This document shows positions 44,536-54,560 of a DNA stretch of 64,000 bases, one piece after another. Location: positions 310,001 to 374,000 of the forward strand of contig JAWPMT010000007.1 of NCBI GenBank assembly GCA_033344775.1, read 5' to 3'. Position 1 is the stretch's first letter. Each line of letters starts with the position of its first letter. The notes beneath the pieces are model-generated. The model did not search any database, was not told the DNA's origin, and saw only the letters and a list, made by a program, of their open reading frames with translations. The stretch is from Cytophagales bacterium (GTDB lineage: Bacteria > Bacteroidota > Bacteroidia > Cytophagales > Cyclobacteriaceae). The translations under genes and the position numbers were made by a program.

Positions 44536-46977
44536 ATGAAACGAACGGGAATGTTAAGAAGGCTTGTGCTGGGCCTGTTGGTCAGCATGAGTACGCTATC
44601 ACTATGTGCTCAGGAATATACCATCAGTGGGTATATCAAAGATGCCAGTAATGGAGAGACCTTAATTGGCTCTACGGTTTATGTGGAAGAAGTTGCTGGT
44701 GGGTCTGTTTCCAATGTCTACGGGTTTTATTCGGTGACCTTGCCCGCCGGACAATACACGTTGAAATACCGCTACGTCGGTTATGAAACCCAAACCCAAA
44801 CCATCGACCTCACGGATAATATCAAAATTGATATTGAGTTGTCCTTTCGACAAGAGGAGCTGGAGGCTGTAGTAGTTACGGCAGAAAAGGAAGACGCCAA
44901 TGTCTCTGATGTACAAATGAGTGTTGCAGAACTGGACATCAAGACCATTTCCAAAATCCCCGTTTTCGCTGGCGAAGTGGATATCATTAAAAGTATACAA
45001 CTCTTGCCTGGAGTCACCACTGTTGGTGAAGGTGCTTCCGGATTCAACGTGCGCGGAGGAGGCGTGGGTCAAAACCTGATCTTGTTGGATGAGGCGCCTG
45101 TTTATCAGAGTAGCCATTTGTTTGGATTCTTTTCCGTGTTTAATCCCGATGCGGTCAAAGATGTCAAGCTGTTCAAAGGGGGTATTCCATCAAAGTATGG
45201 TGGCCGATTGTCTTCCATTCTGGACATTCGGATGAAAGAAGGGAACAGCAAAGAATACGACGTTTCCGGTGGTGTCGGTACCATCTTCAGCCGCCTGACG
45301 GTGGAAGGTCCAATCATCAAGGACAAGGCCTCTTTCATCGTCGCGGGTAGACGATCTTATGCAGACATTCCTGTCCGTTTGTTGACGAACTTTTTGGATG
45401 ATGGTGCGGCGCTCTACTTCTACGACCTCACGGCCAAAGCCAACTACAACATCAATGACAAGAACCGGGTATTCGTCTCTGGTTACTTTGGTCGGGATGT
45501 ATTCCGTTTCGATCGACTGCAAGGATTTAACTGGGGGAACCAAACGGCCTCAGCCCGTTGGAATCACCTGTTTTCGGAGAAATTCTTTAGCAACTTCACC
45601 TTCTTCTACAGCAATTATGATTATGCCTTTGCTTTCGGAAACACGGACGAAGATCAGTTCGATTGGAGTTCACGCATCCAGACCGTCAATTTCAAGCCGC
45701 AATTCTCTTACTTCTTGAACAAGGATAATGAGATCTCATTCGGAGGAGAATTGCTTTATTACGTTTTTGATCCTGCTGATGCCGTTGGTTTGACCTCCGG
45801 GAATCCAATTGATATTGGTTTACCCAAGAAATATGCGATTGAAGGAGCAGTTTACGTCGGTAATGATCAAAAGGTCGGAGAAGACTGGAGTTTTCAATAT
45901 GGTCTGCGATATTCGTTTTTCAACAACATGGGACCAGGAAATCAGGTGGTGCTCGGGGATACGATCCCAGGTGTGAGAAGGCCTGTTTTGGAAACACAGT
46001 CAGTGAATGATGGCGAATCCATTGCTAGTTTCGGAAATTTGGAGCCTCGATTGGCTGTAAGATACAAACTGAACGAATCTACATCTTTGAAAGCCAGTTA
46101 CAATAGAATGTCACAATACATTCACCTGATTTCGAATACGGTGGCAGCTACTCCAATTGATGTTTGGCAACCCAGCTCGAATAACCTCGATCCGCAAATA
46201 GGAAATCAGATTGCAGCAGGAATTTTCAAGAACCTGAGAGATAATACCATTGAGACTTCTGTAGAGGCCTATTATAAGTGGACCCGCAACCAGGTGGACT
46301 ACATCGATGGGGCGGACATCTTCATCAATGAAGCGCTCGAAGCGGATGTGCTTGCCGGAGACGGAAGAGCTTATGGAGTGGAATTTTATGTAAAGAAGCC
46401 CGCAGGCAGAGTCAATGGATGGATCAGCTATACCCTGGGGCGCTCCGAATTGAACATTGATGGGATCAATGTCGGACTCAATGCCACGGATCGTGCAGGA
46501 CGTTGGTATCCAACTCGATTTGATCAGACGCATAACCTGAAGATCACATCCAATTTTCAGATCAATGAAAGGGTAAATCTCTCAGGTGTTTTCAGTTATA
46601 TTTCTGGTACACCTACCACCTACCCTACAGATAGGATCGTAGTAGCCGGGCAAGTGATCCCATTGAATGATGGCAGTCGCAACAATGTCCGCATCCCGGA
46701 TTATCACCGACTCGATCTCTCTTTGACCATCGACAATGTCCTGTTGGGCAAAAAGAACAATAAAAATAAGGCTTCGGATAATCTTGTCGTTTCTGTTTAC
46801 AATGCTTATAACAGGAAGAATGCTTTTGCCATTTACTTCACGCAAGATGGCGATCGGGTTGGGTACAATCAACTCAACAATTTGACATTGCCTACGGCAC
46901 CGGTGGCTACGTCCTCTTTCGAGACCTCCATTTTATTCTTCATTCTTCCTTCCATCACTTACAACTTCAAATTCTGA
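44536..46977 (+). CDS. TonB-dependent receptor with carboxypeptidase-like N-terminal domain
   Basis: This 813-residue outer-membrane protein has a signal peptide (about 1-25, ending LSLCAQ). A CarboxypepD_reg-like domain follows (about 29-110; ISGYIKDASNGETLIGSTV...YRYVGYETQTQTIDL), then a plug (about 125-230; FNVRGGGVGQNLILLDEAPV, VKLFKGGIPSKYGGRLSSIL) and a 22-strand-type barrel ending in an aromatic residue (ITYNFKF). It is followed 7 bases later by a DUF4249 lipoprotein, a common pairing in this phylum with undefined substrate. The hybrid regulator is divergent from it. Confidence 0.93.
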   Translation: MKRTGMLRRLVLGLLVSMSTLSLCAQEYTISGYIKDASNGETLIGSTVYVEEVAGGSVSNVYGFYSVTLPAGQYTLKYRYVGYETQTQTIDLTDNIKIDIELSFRQEELEAVVVTAEKEDANVSDVQMSVAELDIKTISKIPVFAGEVDIIKSIQLLPGVTTVGEGASGFNVRGGGVGQNLILLDEAPVYQSSHLFGFFSVFNPDAVKDVKLFKGGIPSKYGGRLSSILDIRMKEGNSKEYDVSGGVGTIFSRLTVEGPIIKDKASFIVAGRRSYADIPVRLLTNFLDDGAALYFYDLTAKANYNINDKNRVFVSGYFGRDVFRFDRLQGFNWGNQTASARWNHLFSEKFFSNFTFFYSNYDYAFAFGNTDEDQFDWSSRIQTVNFKPQFSYFLNKDNEISFGGELLYYVFDPADAVGLTSGNPIDIGLPKKYAIEGAVYVGNDQKVGEDWSFQYGLRYSFFNNMGPGNQVVLGDTIPGVRRPVLETQSVNDGESIASFGNLEPRLAVRYKLNESTSLKASYNRMSQYIHLISNTVAATPIDVWQPSSNNLDPQIGNQIAAGIFKNLRDNTIETSVEAYYKWTRNQVDYIDGADIFINEALEADVLAGDGRAYGVEFYVKKPAGRVNGWISYTLGRSELNIDGINVGLNATDRAGRWYPTRFDQTHNLKITSNFQINERVNLSGVFSYISGTPTTYPTDRIVVAGQVIPLNDGSRNNVRIPDYHRLDLSLTIDNVLLGKKNNKNKASDNLVVSVYNAYNRKNAFAIYFTQDGDRVGYNQLNNLTLPTAPVATSSFETSILFFILPSITYNFKF

Positions 46978-46984
46978 TCAAGTC

Positions 46985-48091
46985 ATGAAAAAGTTTATTT
47001 ATCTACTTGCTGCACTTTGGATTTTCACGGGATGTGAGACGGAAGTGAACCCGAATTTGAGTGAACCGGCAAACATTGTGGTAATCGATGCCTGGTTGAC
47101 AAATCAAGGACTGACACAACATATTAATGTAACGCGTTCACAAGCCTATTTCGAGGATGCGGCACCACCGAAAATACCCGATGCCGTGGTTACGGTAACA
47201 GATTTAACAGATCCTGGTATTGCGCCTTATGTCTTTCAGGAGAATGAAGAACGATATACCTGGAACAGTACTGACGGCAATCCTCTAGGGATCGTTGGAC
47301 ATACTTACGAATTGGAAGTGGTGATTGATGGGGTGACTTATACCAGTCGCACGACCATGAGCGATGTTCCTGCGATCGACAGCCTTACGTTCCGTCTGGA
47401 AGAAGGAAATGCATTCTTTGATGACCTGATCTTCGCAGAATTCTTTGCTACTGACCTTGAGGGTGTGGATGATACTTACTGGATCAGAAGCTGGAAAAAC
47501 GGTGAATACCTCGGAGAACCTGATGAAATCGTCGTGGCTTATGATGCTGCATTTGGTGCGGATGACGATAACGACAACCTGCCGTTCATTCAGCCCATCA
47601 GGGATGCCCCAAATCCATTTGAAAATGCGCATAGCGGTGATATTTTATCGCCTTACGCGCTTCCGGATACGTTTCTGATCAGTACGGATTCCGTGTTTGA
47701 TCGAGCGGGAAATTTGTATGGAGTTATCAGTGACGGGGTGATCCTGATTGACGAGGAAAACGAATATGTGTTTGAGGAGATTGATGCGATTCTTCTCGCA
47801 GATGAACGATTCACGATTCGAAATGATAGTCTTTTTGTGGCTGGTGATTCTGTTTATGTGGAAATACATTCTATCAGTAATGATGCGTGGTTTTTCATGA
47901 ACCAGGTCATCATTGAAACGACTCGTGCCGGAGGTTTCGGTGCATTATTCGCTACGCCATTGGCCAACGTGTCTACGAACATCATTCCTGAGTCTCCTGA
48001 AAATCGAGTTGCGGGATTCTTCAACGTAGCAGCCGTTTCGAATGCTGGCCGAAGATTGAATACTGAGGACGAAATAAGGGTGTTGTTTTAA
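46985..48091 (+). CDS. DUF4249 family lipoprotein
   Basis: This 368-residue lipoprotein (MKKFIYLLAALWIFTGC, lipobox FTGC) has the DUF4249 opening, NIVVIDAWLTNQGLTQHINV, and a beta-rich body (PDAVVTVTDLTD; GHTYELEVVIDGVTYTSRTT). The C-terminal NRVAGFFNVAAVSNAGRRL matches the family end. Proteins of this family are encoded directly after TonB receptors, as here, and probably sit on the barrel as surface partners. Function is not established. A terminator follows 40 bases after the stop. Confidence 0.9.
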   Translation: MKKFIYLLAALWIFTGCETEVNPNLSEPANIVVIDAWLTNQGLTQHINVTRSQAYFEDAAPPKIPDAVVTVTDLTDPGIAPYVFQENEERYTWNSTDGNPLGIVGHTYELEVVIDGVTYTSRTTMSDVPAIDSLTFRLEEGNAFFDDLIFAEFFATDLEGVDDTYWIRSWKNGEYLGEPDEIVVAYDAAFGADDDNDNLPFIQPIRDAPNPFENAHSGDILSPYALPDTFLISTDSVFDRAGNLYGVISDGVILIDEENEYVFEEIDAILLADERFTIRNDSLFVAGDSVYVEIHSISNDAWFFMNQVIIETTRAGGFGALFATPLANVSTNIIPESPENRVAGFFNVAAVSNAGRRLNTEDEIRVLF

Positions 48092-48131
48092 GTTTCGACA
48101 GGCTTAAGGACGCGCTCGAAAGGTAGAAATT

Positions 48132-48169
48132 GATCAGAGTCACTCGGAAGAGGAGTCTGATCTTTTTTT
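48132..48169 (+). terminator. Terminator after the TonB/DUF4249 operon
   Basis: GATCAGA (48132-48138) and TCTGATC (48156-48162) form a 7-bp stem with a 17-nt loop, followed by seven T residues. It overlaps the last bases of the convergent mnmD gene. Confidence 0.85.
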
Positions 48170-48845
48170 AACCCTTAATCGCCCTGACCATTTCCTTTTT
48201 ACCCAGGGCTCCAGGTAAAACCTCCAATTCAAAACCGCAGGCTTTCAGGTTTCTTTTGAATTGACCTTGGGCGCAGTAGGTAACAAGGATTCCTCCTTTA
48301 TTTAAAAGGCCGTAGCACTTTTCAAGATTTTCAAGTGCCCAGACTTCCGCTTGTTTGCTTGGCGCAAAGGCATCCATGAATACCACATCTACGGAGATTG
48401 GAGAGGTAAAGTCTTCTAGTTTTTGCTCGTATTTGGAAAGATGGAAATGCTCCGAAATGGCTGCTGCTGTTTCCCATGAGCTTTTGTGAATTGCCTGGAA
48501 CAATAACCGATCATCCTCATCACTGGCATAATTCAACTGCTGGTAAATTGCCTCAGGAACCGGGAATGGTTCTACGGAATGAAAATGGACCTTGATACCG
48601 CGTTTAGCTGCAAATTGAGCACTCAATAAGGCGTTCAAGCCAGTACCTAAACCCACTTCAAAAACAGTAATTTCCTTTTCCTCAGATTCATTCAAAAAGT
48701 GTTCCAGCCCTTTATCGATGAAAACATATTCCGATTCACCCAATGCCCCTTTATGCGAATGATAGGTTTCATCCAGGTCTGCCCGGTACAGGGTGTGTGA
48801 CCCGTCATTGGTAGCTTGTATTTCTAAAGCAGGAATATTGCTCAT
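48168..48845 (-). CDS. mnmD: tRNA (5-methylaminomethyl-2-thiouridine)(34)-methyltransferase
   Basis: This 225-residue stand-alone MnmD (DUF752) methylates nm5s2U to mnm5s2U at the tRNA wobble position with SAM. The methyltransferase fold shows the SAM loop EVGLGTGLNALLSA, the acidic strand VDVVFMDAFAPSKQAEVWA, and the C-terminal block LVTYCAQGQFKRNLKACGFE and LPGALGKKEMVRA. The N-terminus has LDETYHSHKGALGESEYVF, typical of the family. No fused MnmC oxidase domain is present, as in many non-proteobacteria. Confidence 0.95.
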   Translation of the reverse strand: MSNIPALEIQATNDGSHTLYRADLDETYHSHKGALGESEYVFIDKGLEHFLNESEEKEITVFEVGLGTGLNALLSAQFAAKRGIKVHFHSVEPFPVPEAIYQQLNYASDEDDRLLFQAIHKSSWETAAAISEHFHLSKYEQKLEDFTSPISVDVVFMDAFAPSKQAEVWALENLEKCYGLLNKGGILVTYCAQGQFKRNLKACGFELEVLPGALGKKEMVRAIKG

Positions 48846-48959
48846 CTTTGCGATTTAGTAAGCGAAATTAACGGATTTCAAAGCCGGAAATAAAATTGAC
48901 TAATCCTGTAATAATCAGAGTTTGATGAACGACTAAATAAGCAAATACCTCTTACCACT

Positions 48960-49976
48960 ATGAAGACACTTTCCATCAATCGATCTATTGCCGGTCCGGT
49001 ATTGGTGCTGGGCATCATGTTGACTGCTTTTGTCATCGTGTCTTCTGATGCCTTCCAGACCAATCCGAAAGAATTGGCGATGGCCATTACCGTAGATCTT
49101 ACTTTATTAAGTCCGATCTTGTATCTGTTGCTGATCCGAAAAACAAATTTGCCGAACATCACGGTTGTTCCCGTTTTCGTATTGGGAATGATCTCCACCG
49201 GGTTGATGTTACCCAGTCAGCATCATGCGACTTTGCATTTTGTAGAGACGTATTTCCTGCCTTTCGTAGAATTAGGGGCGATTTCCGTGATCATCTGGAA
49301 GTTTGTGAAACTAAGGAGATCTTTTGTGAAAAATGCTGAACGCAACATTGATTTCTTTGAAGTAATGAAAGAGGCTGCTAAGGAAGTGATTCCGGGAAAG
49401 GCGAGTGTCTTTTTGGCAACGGAGCTTTCCACTTTCTACTATGGCCTGATCAACTGGAAAAAGCGAGCGTTAGCGCCGATGGAATTTACTTATCACTGCA
49501 AGAGCTCCAGTACCGCACTTTTTTATGTCGTCATGTTCCTGGCGGTTGTCGAGACGTTTGTATTGCATTTATTATTGCAACGTTGGAGTGAAGTGGCCGC
49601 CTGGATCTTTTCTGCCATCAGCATTTATACGGTCTTTCAAGTACTGGGAATTGTTCGTTCCATGAGTCAACGCCCAACCCGATTGAACAGTGATAGCATT
49701 GATGTCCGTTACGGTATCCTGAATGAAGTGTCTATTCCTTTTGATCAAATAGAATCGATTGAACATTCCACTGCTGCAAAAGAATGGAACAAGGAAATCC
49801 GTGCATTATCACCGTTTGGAGACTTTGAAGGGCACAATGTGGTGATCAAAGTGAAGGAGCCTTTAAAGATTAATGGCATTTACGGGATCAAAAGATCTTT
49901 TTCGGAATTGGCTTTTCATTTGGATGAGCCAGAACTGTTTTTAGAATCGTACGAGGAACGGGTGAAGGGTGGATGA
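48960..49976 (+). CDS. Unrecognised polytopic membrane protein with PH-like C-terminus
   Basis: This 338-residue protein has several hydrophobic helices in the first 120 residues (AGPVLVLGIMLTAFVIVSS, LTLLSPILYLLLI, ITVVPVFVLGMISTGLML, FVELGAISVIIWKF). Two more lie near 185-235 (ALFYVVMFLAVVETFVLHLL, AAWIFSAISIYTVFQVLGIV). The last 100 residues (RYGILNEVSIPFDQIESIE...NVVIKVKEPLKINGIYGIKR) resemble a bacterial PH-like domain. No family is recognised with confidence. It is a single gene between mnmD (divergent) and the LytTR regulator. Confidence 0.75.
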   Translation: MKTLSINRSIAGPVLVLGIMLTAFVIVSSDAFQTNPKELAMAITVDLTLLSPILYLLLIRKTNLPNITVVPVFVLGMISTGLMLPSQHHATLHFVETYFLPFVELGAISVIIWKFVKLRRSFVKNAERNIDFFEVMKEAAKEVIPGKASVFLATELSTFYYGLINWKKRALAPMEFTYHCKSSSTALFYVVMFLAVVETFVLHLLLQRWSEVAAWIFSAISIYTVFQVLGIVRSMSQRPTRLNSDSIDVRYGILNEVSIPFDQIESIEHSTAAKEWNKEIRALSPFGDFEGHNVVIKVKEPLKINGIYGIKRSFSELAFHLDEPELFLESYEERVKGG

Positions 49977-50050
49977 AAAAATAACTTCACTTTGTCATCT
50001 TTAGAAAATCAATTGTAATAATCAGAAGGGTAACTGTAATTGCCGTAAAC

Positions 50051-50129
50051 CCCTTCCCTAAAGGGTGCGGCAAGGGAAACAGGTAATTTATTTTCGTCCT
50101 TTCCCTTTAGGGATGTCAAGGGTGGAAGG
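50051..50129. repeat. Inverted CCCTAAAGGG-type repeats
   Basis: Two related segments, 50051-50077 and 50102-50129, lie in inverted orientation. Each contains a CCCT..AGGG palindrome (CCCTAAAGGG and CCCTTTAGGG) next to a CAAGGG motif. They occupy the 258-bp spacer before the LytTR regulator and could fold into alternative hairpins. Confidence 0.5.
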
Positions 50130-50235
50130 AAAGGTGACAAAGTATTCGCTAACATCGTAGGCTATTTTTCAACCCACAATTCCCAATTGATTTTTATCTT
50201 AAGGCTGTAATCACAAGTCCTATCTAAAATTCCTT

Positions 50236-50943
50236 ATGAGCACACGTGTGCTGATTGTAGAAGATGAACCTATCATCGCCGATGACATTGCCATGACCCT
50301 CGATGATTTAGGGTTTGCTGTGGCCGATATGGTCAATTCAGCGGAGCAGGCTATTCAGGCAATTGCCGAAAGGAAACCGGATATCATCTTGCTCGACATC
50401 AAGATCAAAGGGGAGAAGGATGGCATTCGACTGGCGCATGAGATCAATGAAAAGTTCAGGTTGCCTTTTGTTTTTCTGAGTTCACTTTACGACGAGAACA
50501 CGATTCAGCGGGCCAAAAGTGCTAATCCTGGTGCGTATGTGGTGAAGCCCTTCAAGGAGCAGGACCTTAAAGTGGCCATCGAATTAGCCTTAACCAAAAA
50601 GAAGTCACTACAAGTGACTGAAACACCGGAAGAGCCTAACCTGTTCGTTCGGAAGTCAGGAGCGATCGTTCCTTTAAATTTTGAAGAAGTCACGCATGTG
50701 GAGGCCGATGATAACTATTGCGTGTTCCACGAACCTGGTGAAAAGCATGTCGTGTCACACACGTTAAAAGAAATTGAGCAGAAGCTGACCGTTGCAGGCT
50801 TTTGCCGGATCCACAAATCTTTTTTGGTCAACATCAAAAAGATCAATCGCATCGAACATAGCGTGGTTTTTATTGAAGAGACCATGTTGCCTATCGGCAA
50901 AGCGTACCGCAAGCCTTTCTTCGATCGTTTGACGGTGTTTTAA
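50236..50943 (+). CDS. LytTR-family response regulator (orphan)
   Basis: This 235-residue protein has a receiver domain with LIVEDEPIIADD, phospho-acceptor Asp in IILLDIKIKGEKDGI, FVFLSS in place of the usual switch threonine region, and the lysine in AYVVKPFKEQDL. Its LytTR DNA-binding domain contains VTHVEADDNYCVFH, TLKEIEQKL and FCRIHKSFLVNIKKI. No histidine kinase gene of the LytS/YehU type is adjacent, so its partner must be elsewhere. Confidence 0.93.
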   Translation: MSTRVLIVEDEPIIADDIAMTLDDLGFAVADMVNSAEQAIQAIAERKPDIILLDIKIKGEKDGIRLAHEINEKFRLPFVFLSSLYDENTIQRAKSANPGAYVVKPFKEQDLKVAIELALTKKKSLQVTETPEEPNLFVRKSGAIVPLNFEEVTHVEADDNYCVFHEPGEKHVVSHTLKEIEQKLTVAGFCRIHKSFLVNIKKINRIEHSVVFIEETMLPIGKAYRKPFFDRLTVF

Positions 50944-51055
50944 TTCCGTTTACTCATTCTCCGGGCTGTTTACCCGTAGCTACTGGCGTTCACCCTTGTT
51001 TCTTAATTCTTTTGAGCTTCTGACAAGCAATAATCAATCGTAAAAAGAAACAGGA

Positions 51056-51901
51056 ATGACCAGAATTCTATCATTATCCATTGTATTGACTCTCGTTCTT
51101 CAAACCGCATTTGGACAGTCTAGTGGCGCAGCTCTTGCCGATGGAAGTGAAACAAGTGCCCTTAACTTCGATGCGAAGGAATATCAATTCAATTTCAGTA
51201 TCAATGCCGATGAAATTAAAAATGCCTTCAATGCCAAGAGGAAGGGCTTTCAATATGCGGTAAAAGTATCCTTTGAAAATGCTGGAGACTGTGGTTCGAA
51301 AGATGTCTGGAATTGGCAGGACATTTATAATGATGCAAGTCTTTCTTCCATGGCCGGTTCTGGCAGCCCGATGGAGCTCACAGTGGATGCAGATGATATT
51401 AACGGCATTGTTGAAAGAGAATTTGAACAATGTGGTTGGGCGTCATCTGGAAATGTGGTGGCATCACTCATCATCCCTAACAAGAAAGGGGCAATGATGA
51501 CCATCAGTGAAATCAGATTGTCAATTCCATCCAATGCACAATCAGCTAGCCTCTCAAGTTCAAGCGGCGAGATCCTGAAATTATTCAAGACCGGTTTAGC
51601 AGCCAATGCCATCAATGACAAGACACTTGCTCGTTCCGTGAAATCTTACATGGAAAATAAATGGCCTGCTGAGAATATCACAACCGTGCACCTGACCGAT
51701 CAGCAGTACCAGAACCTTGCCAAGACGGCATTCAAAATGGATGGCTATTACATCACGAGAAAAGGCATTACTTGTAAGTACAACAGCTTCTACGGGGATG
51801 TGAAATCTACAGATTCGGGGTATAGCATCACCTTCTTCAATAGCATGGACGCGGAAACCACCATTGATTGTGGTGTAGCGGACCAGCTTCAAAATATGTA
51901 A
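51056..51901 (+). CDS. Unrecognised secreted protein
   Basis: This 281-residue protein has a clear signal peptide (MTRILSLSIVLTLVLQTAFGQ). The mature part has two cysteine-containing sections (NAGDCGSKDVWNW, EFEQCGWAS, GITCKYN, TIDCGVAD), which could form disulfides in the periplasm. The serine-rich middle (SIPSNAQSASLSSSSGE) looks like a linker between an N-terminal and a C-terminal globular part. I do not recognise a family. It is monocistronic and ends at a strong hairpin shared with the convergent permease gene. Confidence 0.75.
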   Translation: MTRILSLSIVLTLVLQTAFGQSSGAALADGSETSALNFDAKEYQFNFSINADEIKNAFNAKRKGFQYAVKVSFENAGDCGSKDVWNWQDIYNDASLSSMAGSGSPMELTVDADDINGIVEREFEQCGWASSGNVVASLIIPNKKGAMMTISEIRLSIPSNAQSASLSSSSGEILKLFKTGLAANAINDKTLARSVKSYMENKWPAENITTVHLTDQQYQNLAKTAFKMDGYYITRKGITCKYNSFYGDVKSTDSGYSITFFNSMDAETTIDCGVADQLQNM

Positions 51902-51921
51902 GCCGCCAAATGCTTGTGTGG

Positions 51922-51958
51922 AAAGGCCGTCACCAAAACAACTGAAGTGACGGCCTTT
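51922..51958. terminator. Bidirectional terminator between convergent genes
   Basis: AAAGGCCGTCAC (51922-51933) and GTGACGGCCTTT (51947-51958) form a perfect 12-bp stem with a 13-nt loop. T/A-rich DNA follows. It lies 20 bases after the secreted-protein stop and 5 bases from the permease stop, so it can serve both. Confidence 0.88.
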
Positions 51959-51963
51959 ATTTA

Positions 51964-54327
51964 TTACTCTATCCTCAATCCTTCTGTAGGATTGCTTCTT
52001 CTCACCTTATTGATTTGTGAGCTAATGGTCAGCACCACAGAAAACAGAATGAATCCAATGGCCATCATCACCGGAATGACGGACATAGGCATATGAAAGG
52101 TATAGATGGAGTCCATCAATGTGTCGATGAGCAAGAAACTTATTGGTCCACCCAATACGAGTGCAATCACCAGGAAAATAAAGAAATGCGATCCAACGGA
52201 TTTCACCAGGGCCAGAAGGTCCGCGCCTAATACTTTTCGAATACTGAATTCCTTTCTGCGTCCAGCTACATTCAATGCTACCAGACCGTATAAACCAAAG
52301 CATGACAACATCAAGGCCATGATGGCCACTGAAGTCATGATGATTTTATGCCCGTGGGCATTTCTGAAAAATTCTGCAAATAATTCCTTTTGATGATCGC
52401 CCTCGAAAGGAGCTTCAGGATACAAGCTTGCCCAGGTACTTTTTACATCCTCTAATACCGTTTCAGCCGTTTGTGGTTGCGTTTTGATGAGCATCAATCG
52501 CTTGTCTTCCTCTTCTACCACCCGCATGAACATCGGATTGATGTCACTCCAAAAGCTACGTGCATAAAAATCTTTCAATACACCTTTCACTTCATAGCTC
52601 GTGCTGTCATATCTGAATGTTTTACCTAAAGGGTCGGTCCAGTTGAGTTGACTGGCAAAAGATTCGTTGATGAGGACCTTTGTTCGATCGCTTTCATAAT
52701 TTTCCTGGAACCCGCTTCCATTGATGATGGCCAAACCGAGGGTTTCCGTGTAGTTTGCAGTGATGTCCATGCGATCCGCCTCGAATTTTCGATCTGGCAG
52801 ATCTACGACAGAAGAAGAAATGGCATACCCTACATGATGTCTGCCTCCTGCAATGGAGACTACATTGGAATTGCCAGCTATCTGATTTTTAAATTGTTCA
52901 TAAGTCGTGAAATCCGGTACTTCTACTACAAGTGTGTTGTCCTGATCATAACCCCATGGCTGTTCATTTTGCCAGGTATTGTTCATGGTGAAGGAGATGC
53001 CCGCCACGACGGTGATACAGGCCAAAACAAATTGCATGGTCAGGAATACTTTGGTGAGCTTATTCTTTTGGCCAAATCGGAGTTTGCCTTTGAAGATACT
53101 TACCGCCTGGAACTTGGAAATATAGATAGCAGGGTAGGCACCTGATGCAATGGCAGTGAGCAGCAACATGCCAATGATGTACACAAAGAACTGCATCTCA
53201 AATACCTCAAAAGACATGTCAATGCCGAACAGTAGGTTGAGTTGAGGGACAAAAAAGAACGTGCCCAGGCAAAATCCAAGGGCGAGGGCTATCCCTGATA
53301 ACAAGATATTTTCGGTAATGAACTGCACTACCAATTTTGCTCGATTGGCTCCTATTACCTTTCTTACCCCAATTTCCTTCAGCCTTTTCGTTCCGGAGGA
53401 AATCGCTATATTCAAATAGTTAAGGCAGGCCAGTGCCAGCATCATGGCCGCAATGATGGTCAATACCACATGTCCTTCCCGGTCGGATTCGCGGGAGACA
53501 TCCCAGCGGATCTCATTGGACCGATCATACAATGTAGCTAAGGGTTCAAAAGAAAATTCCTGGATTTGCCAATCGGCTTGTGCTGCATTGACGAGCTCCT
53601 TGTAGGTATTGACAATGCTCGTCACTTCTTCAATTTGCAGCGGATCTTCCAGTTCTATAAAAGTTGCCCCAATATTTTGGGACCAATCGGAGGGTTTGAA
53701 TTCATCCTGAGCGATCTCTAGAATATTGTAGTTGGCAAGGAAATCAAACGCGTAGCTCGTTTTCATTTCCGTTACGTTTACTACGGCAACCACATTCATG
53801 GGTACTTTTTTACCGCCATTGAAAATCACCTGGATGGTCTTACCAAGGGGGTCAGCATCCGCAAAGTATTTTTTAGCAGTGGTAGCATTGATCACCACGT
53901 TGTTCCGATCCGTGATTTTGGACAGATCACCTGTTACCACATCGAAATCGAACATCTCGACAAAAGCAGCATCCGTCAAACGGACCCTTTCCCTAAAGAC
54001 ATTCGCATCTTTCTTCACGATGACCTCTCTACTGGACATGCGGGTCATGTTTTTGATTTGTGGGAAGTCTTCTTGCAGCTTTAAACCAACAGGAGCCGGA
54101 GAGATTCCAAAAAGGTCGGCAGATCCGTCTCTGTCGACCAGGCTAGTCAGCATGAACACCCGGTCACGTTTGGTGTGTTGGGTTTCATAGCCAAACTCCA
54201 TGGACAAATAAGTGTAAGTAACCATGCAAGTTCCGATGGCCAAAGCCAGTCCAAATACGTTGATGAATGCAGATAATGGATTTTTGAGGATATTCCTCAA
54301 GGAGGTTTTTAGGTAGTTCTTGAGCAT
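51964..54327 (-). CDS. FtsX/MacB-type ABC transporter permease
   Basis: This 787-residue protein has the build of Bacteroidota permeases with two FtsX cores. It has an N-terminal helix (NPLSAFINVFGLALAIGTCMV) and a MacB-like periplasmic domain (about 45-260). Three helices with EIGVRKVIGANRAKLVVQFI follow, then a second periplasmic domain and three final helices with EFSIRKVLGADLLALVKSV. Related proteins pass lipoproteins, peptides or signals to periplasmic partners, powered by a separate ATPase. No ATPase gene is adjacent. It is monocistronic. Confidence 0.92.
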   Translation of the reverse strand: MLKNYLKTSLRNILKNPLSAFINVFGLALAIGTCMVTYTYLSMEFGYETQHTKRDRVFMLTSLVDRDGSADLFGISPAPVGLKLQEDFPQIKNMTRMSSREVIVKKDANVFRERVRLTDAAFVEMFDFDVVTGDLSKITDRNNVVINATTAKKYFADADPLGKTIQVIFNGGKKVPMNVVAVVNVTEMKTSYAFDFLANYNILEIAQDEFKPSDWSQNIGATFIELEDPLQIEEVTSIVNTYKELVNAAQADWQIQEFSFEPLATLYDRSNEIRWDVSRESDREGHVVLTIIAAMMLALACLNYLNIAISSGTKRLKEIGVRKVIGANRAKLVVQFITENILLSGIALALGFCLGTFFFVPQLNLLFGIDMSFEVFEMQFFVYIIGMLLLTAIASGAYPAIYISKFQAVSIFKGKLRFGQKNKLTKVFLTMQFVLACITVVAGISFTMNNTWQNEQPWGYDQDNTLVVEVPDFTTYEQFKNQIAGNSNVVSIAGGRHHVGYAISSSVVDLPDRKFEADRMDITANYTETLGLAIINGSGFQENYESDRTKVLINESFASQLNWTDPLGKTFRYDSTSYEVKGVLKDFYARSFWSDINPMFMRVVEEEDKRLMLIKTQPQTAETVLEDVKSTWASLYPEAPFEGDHQKELFAEFFRNAHGHKIIMTSVAIMALMLSCFGLYGLVALNVAGRRKEFSIRKVLGADLLALVKSVGSHFFIFLVIALVLGGPISFLLIDTLMDSIYTFHMPMSVIPVMMAIGFILFSVVLTISSQINKVRRSNPTEGLRIE

Positions 54328-54560
54328 TTTGACCTTCTATTAAACCCATAAGATGCCAAAACAGGCATGAAGGTTGCTTAATTGTAAAAATAACCGGGCC
54401 CAAAAATGAAGATTGCCCAAACATTATAGCCTTGATTGAAAAATCAAAATTGCCGTTGTTATCTTCGGATCTCCTTTGAGAAAACTATTCCGAGACGATA
54501 TGGATTATAAAGGTATGTTGAATCCCTACTTTTAAAGTACCACCTTAATTAATCAAGTCT

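Noticed and set aside
48132-48162. Third copy of the 10-bp-stem hairpin family
   Set aside because: It shares TCAGAGTCA with the others, but the stem and loop layout differ, and it has a clear T tract, so it is treated as an ordinary terminator.
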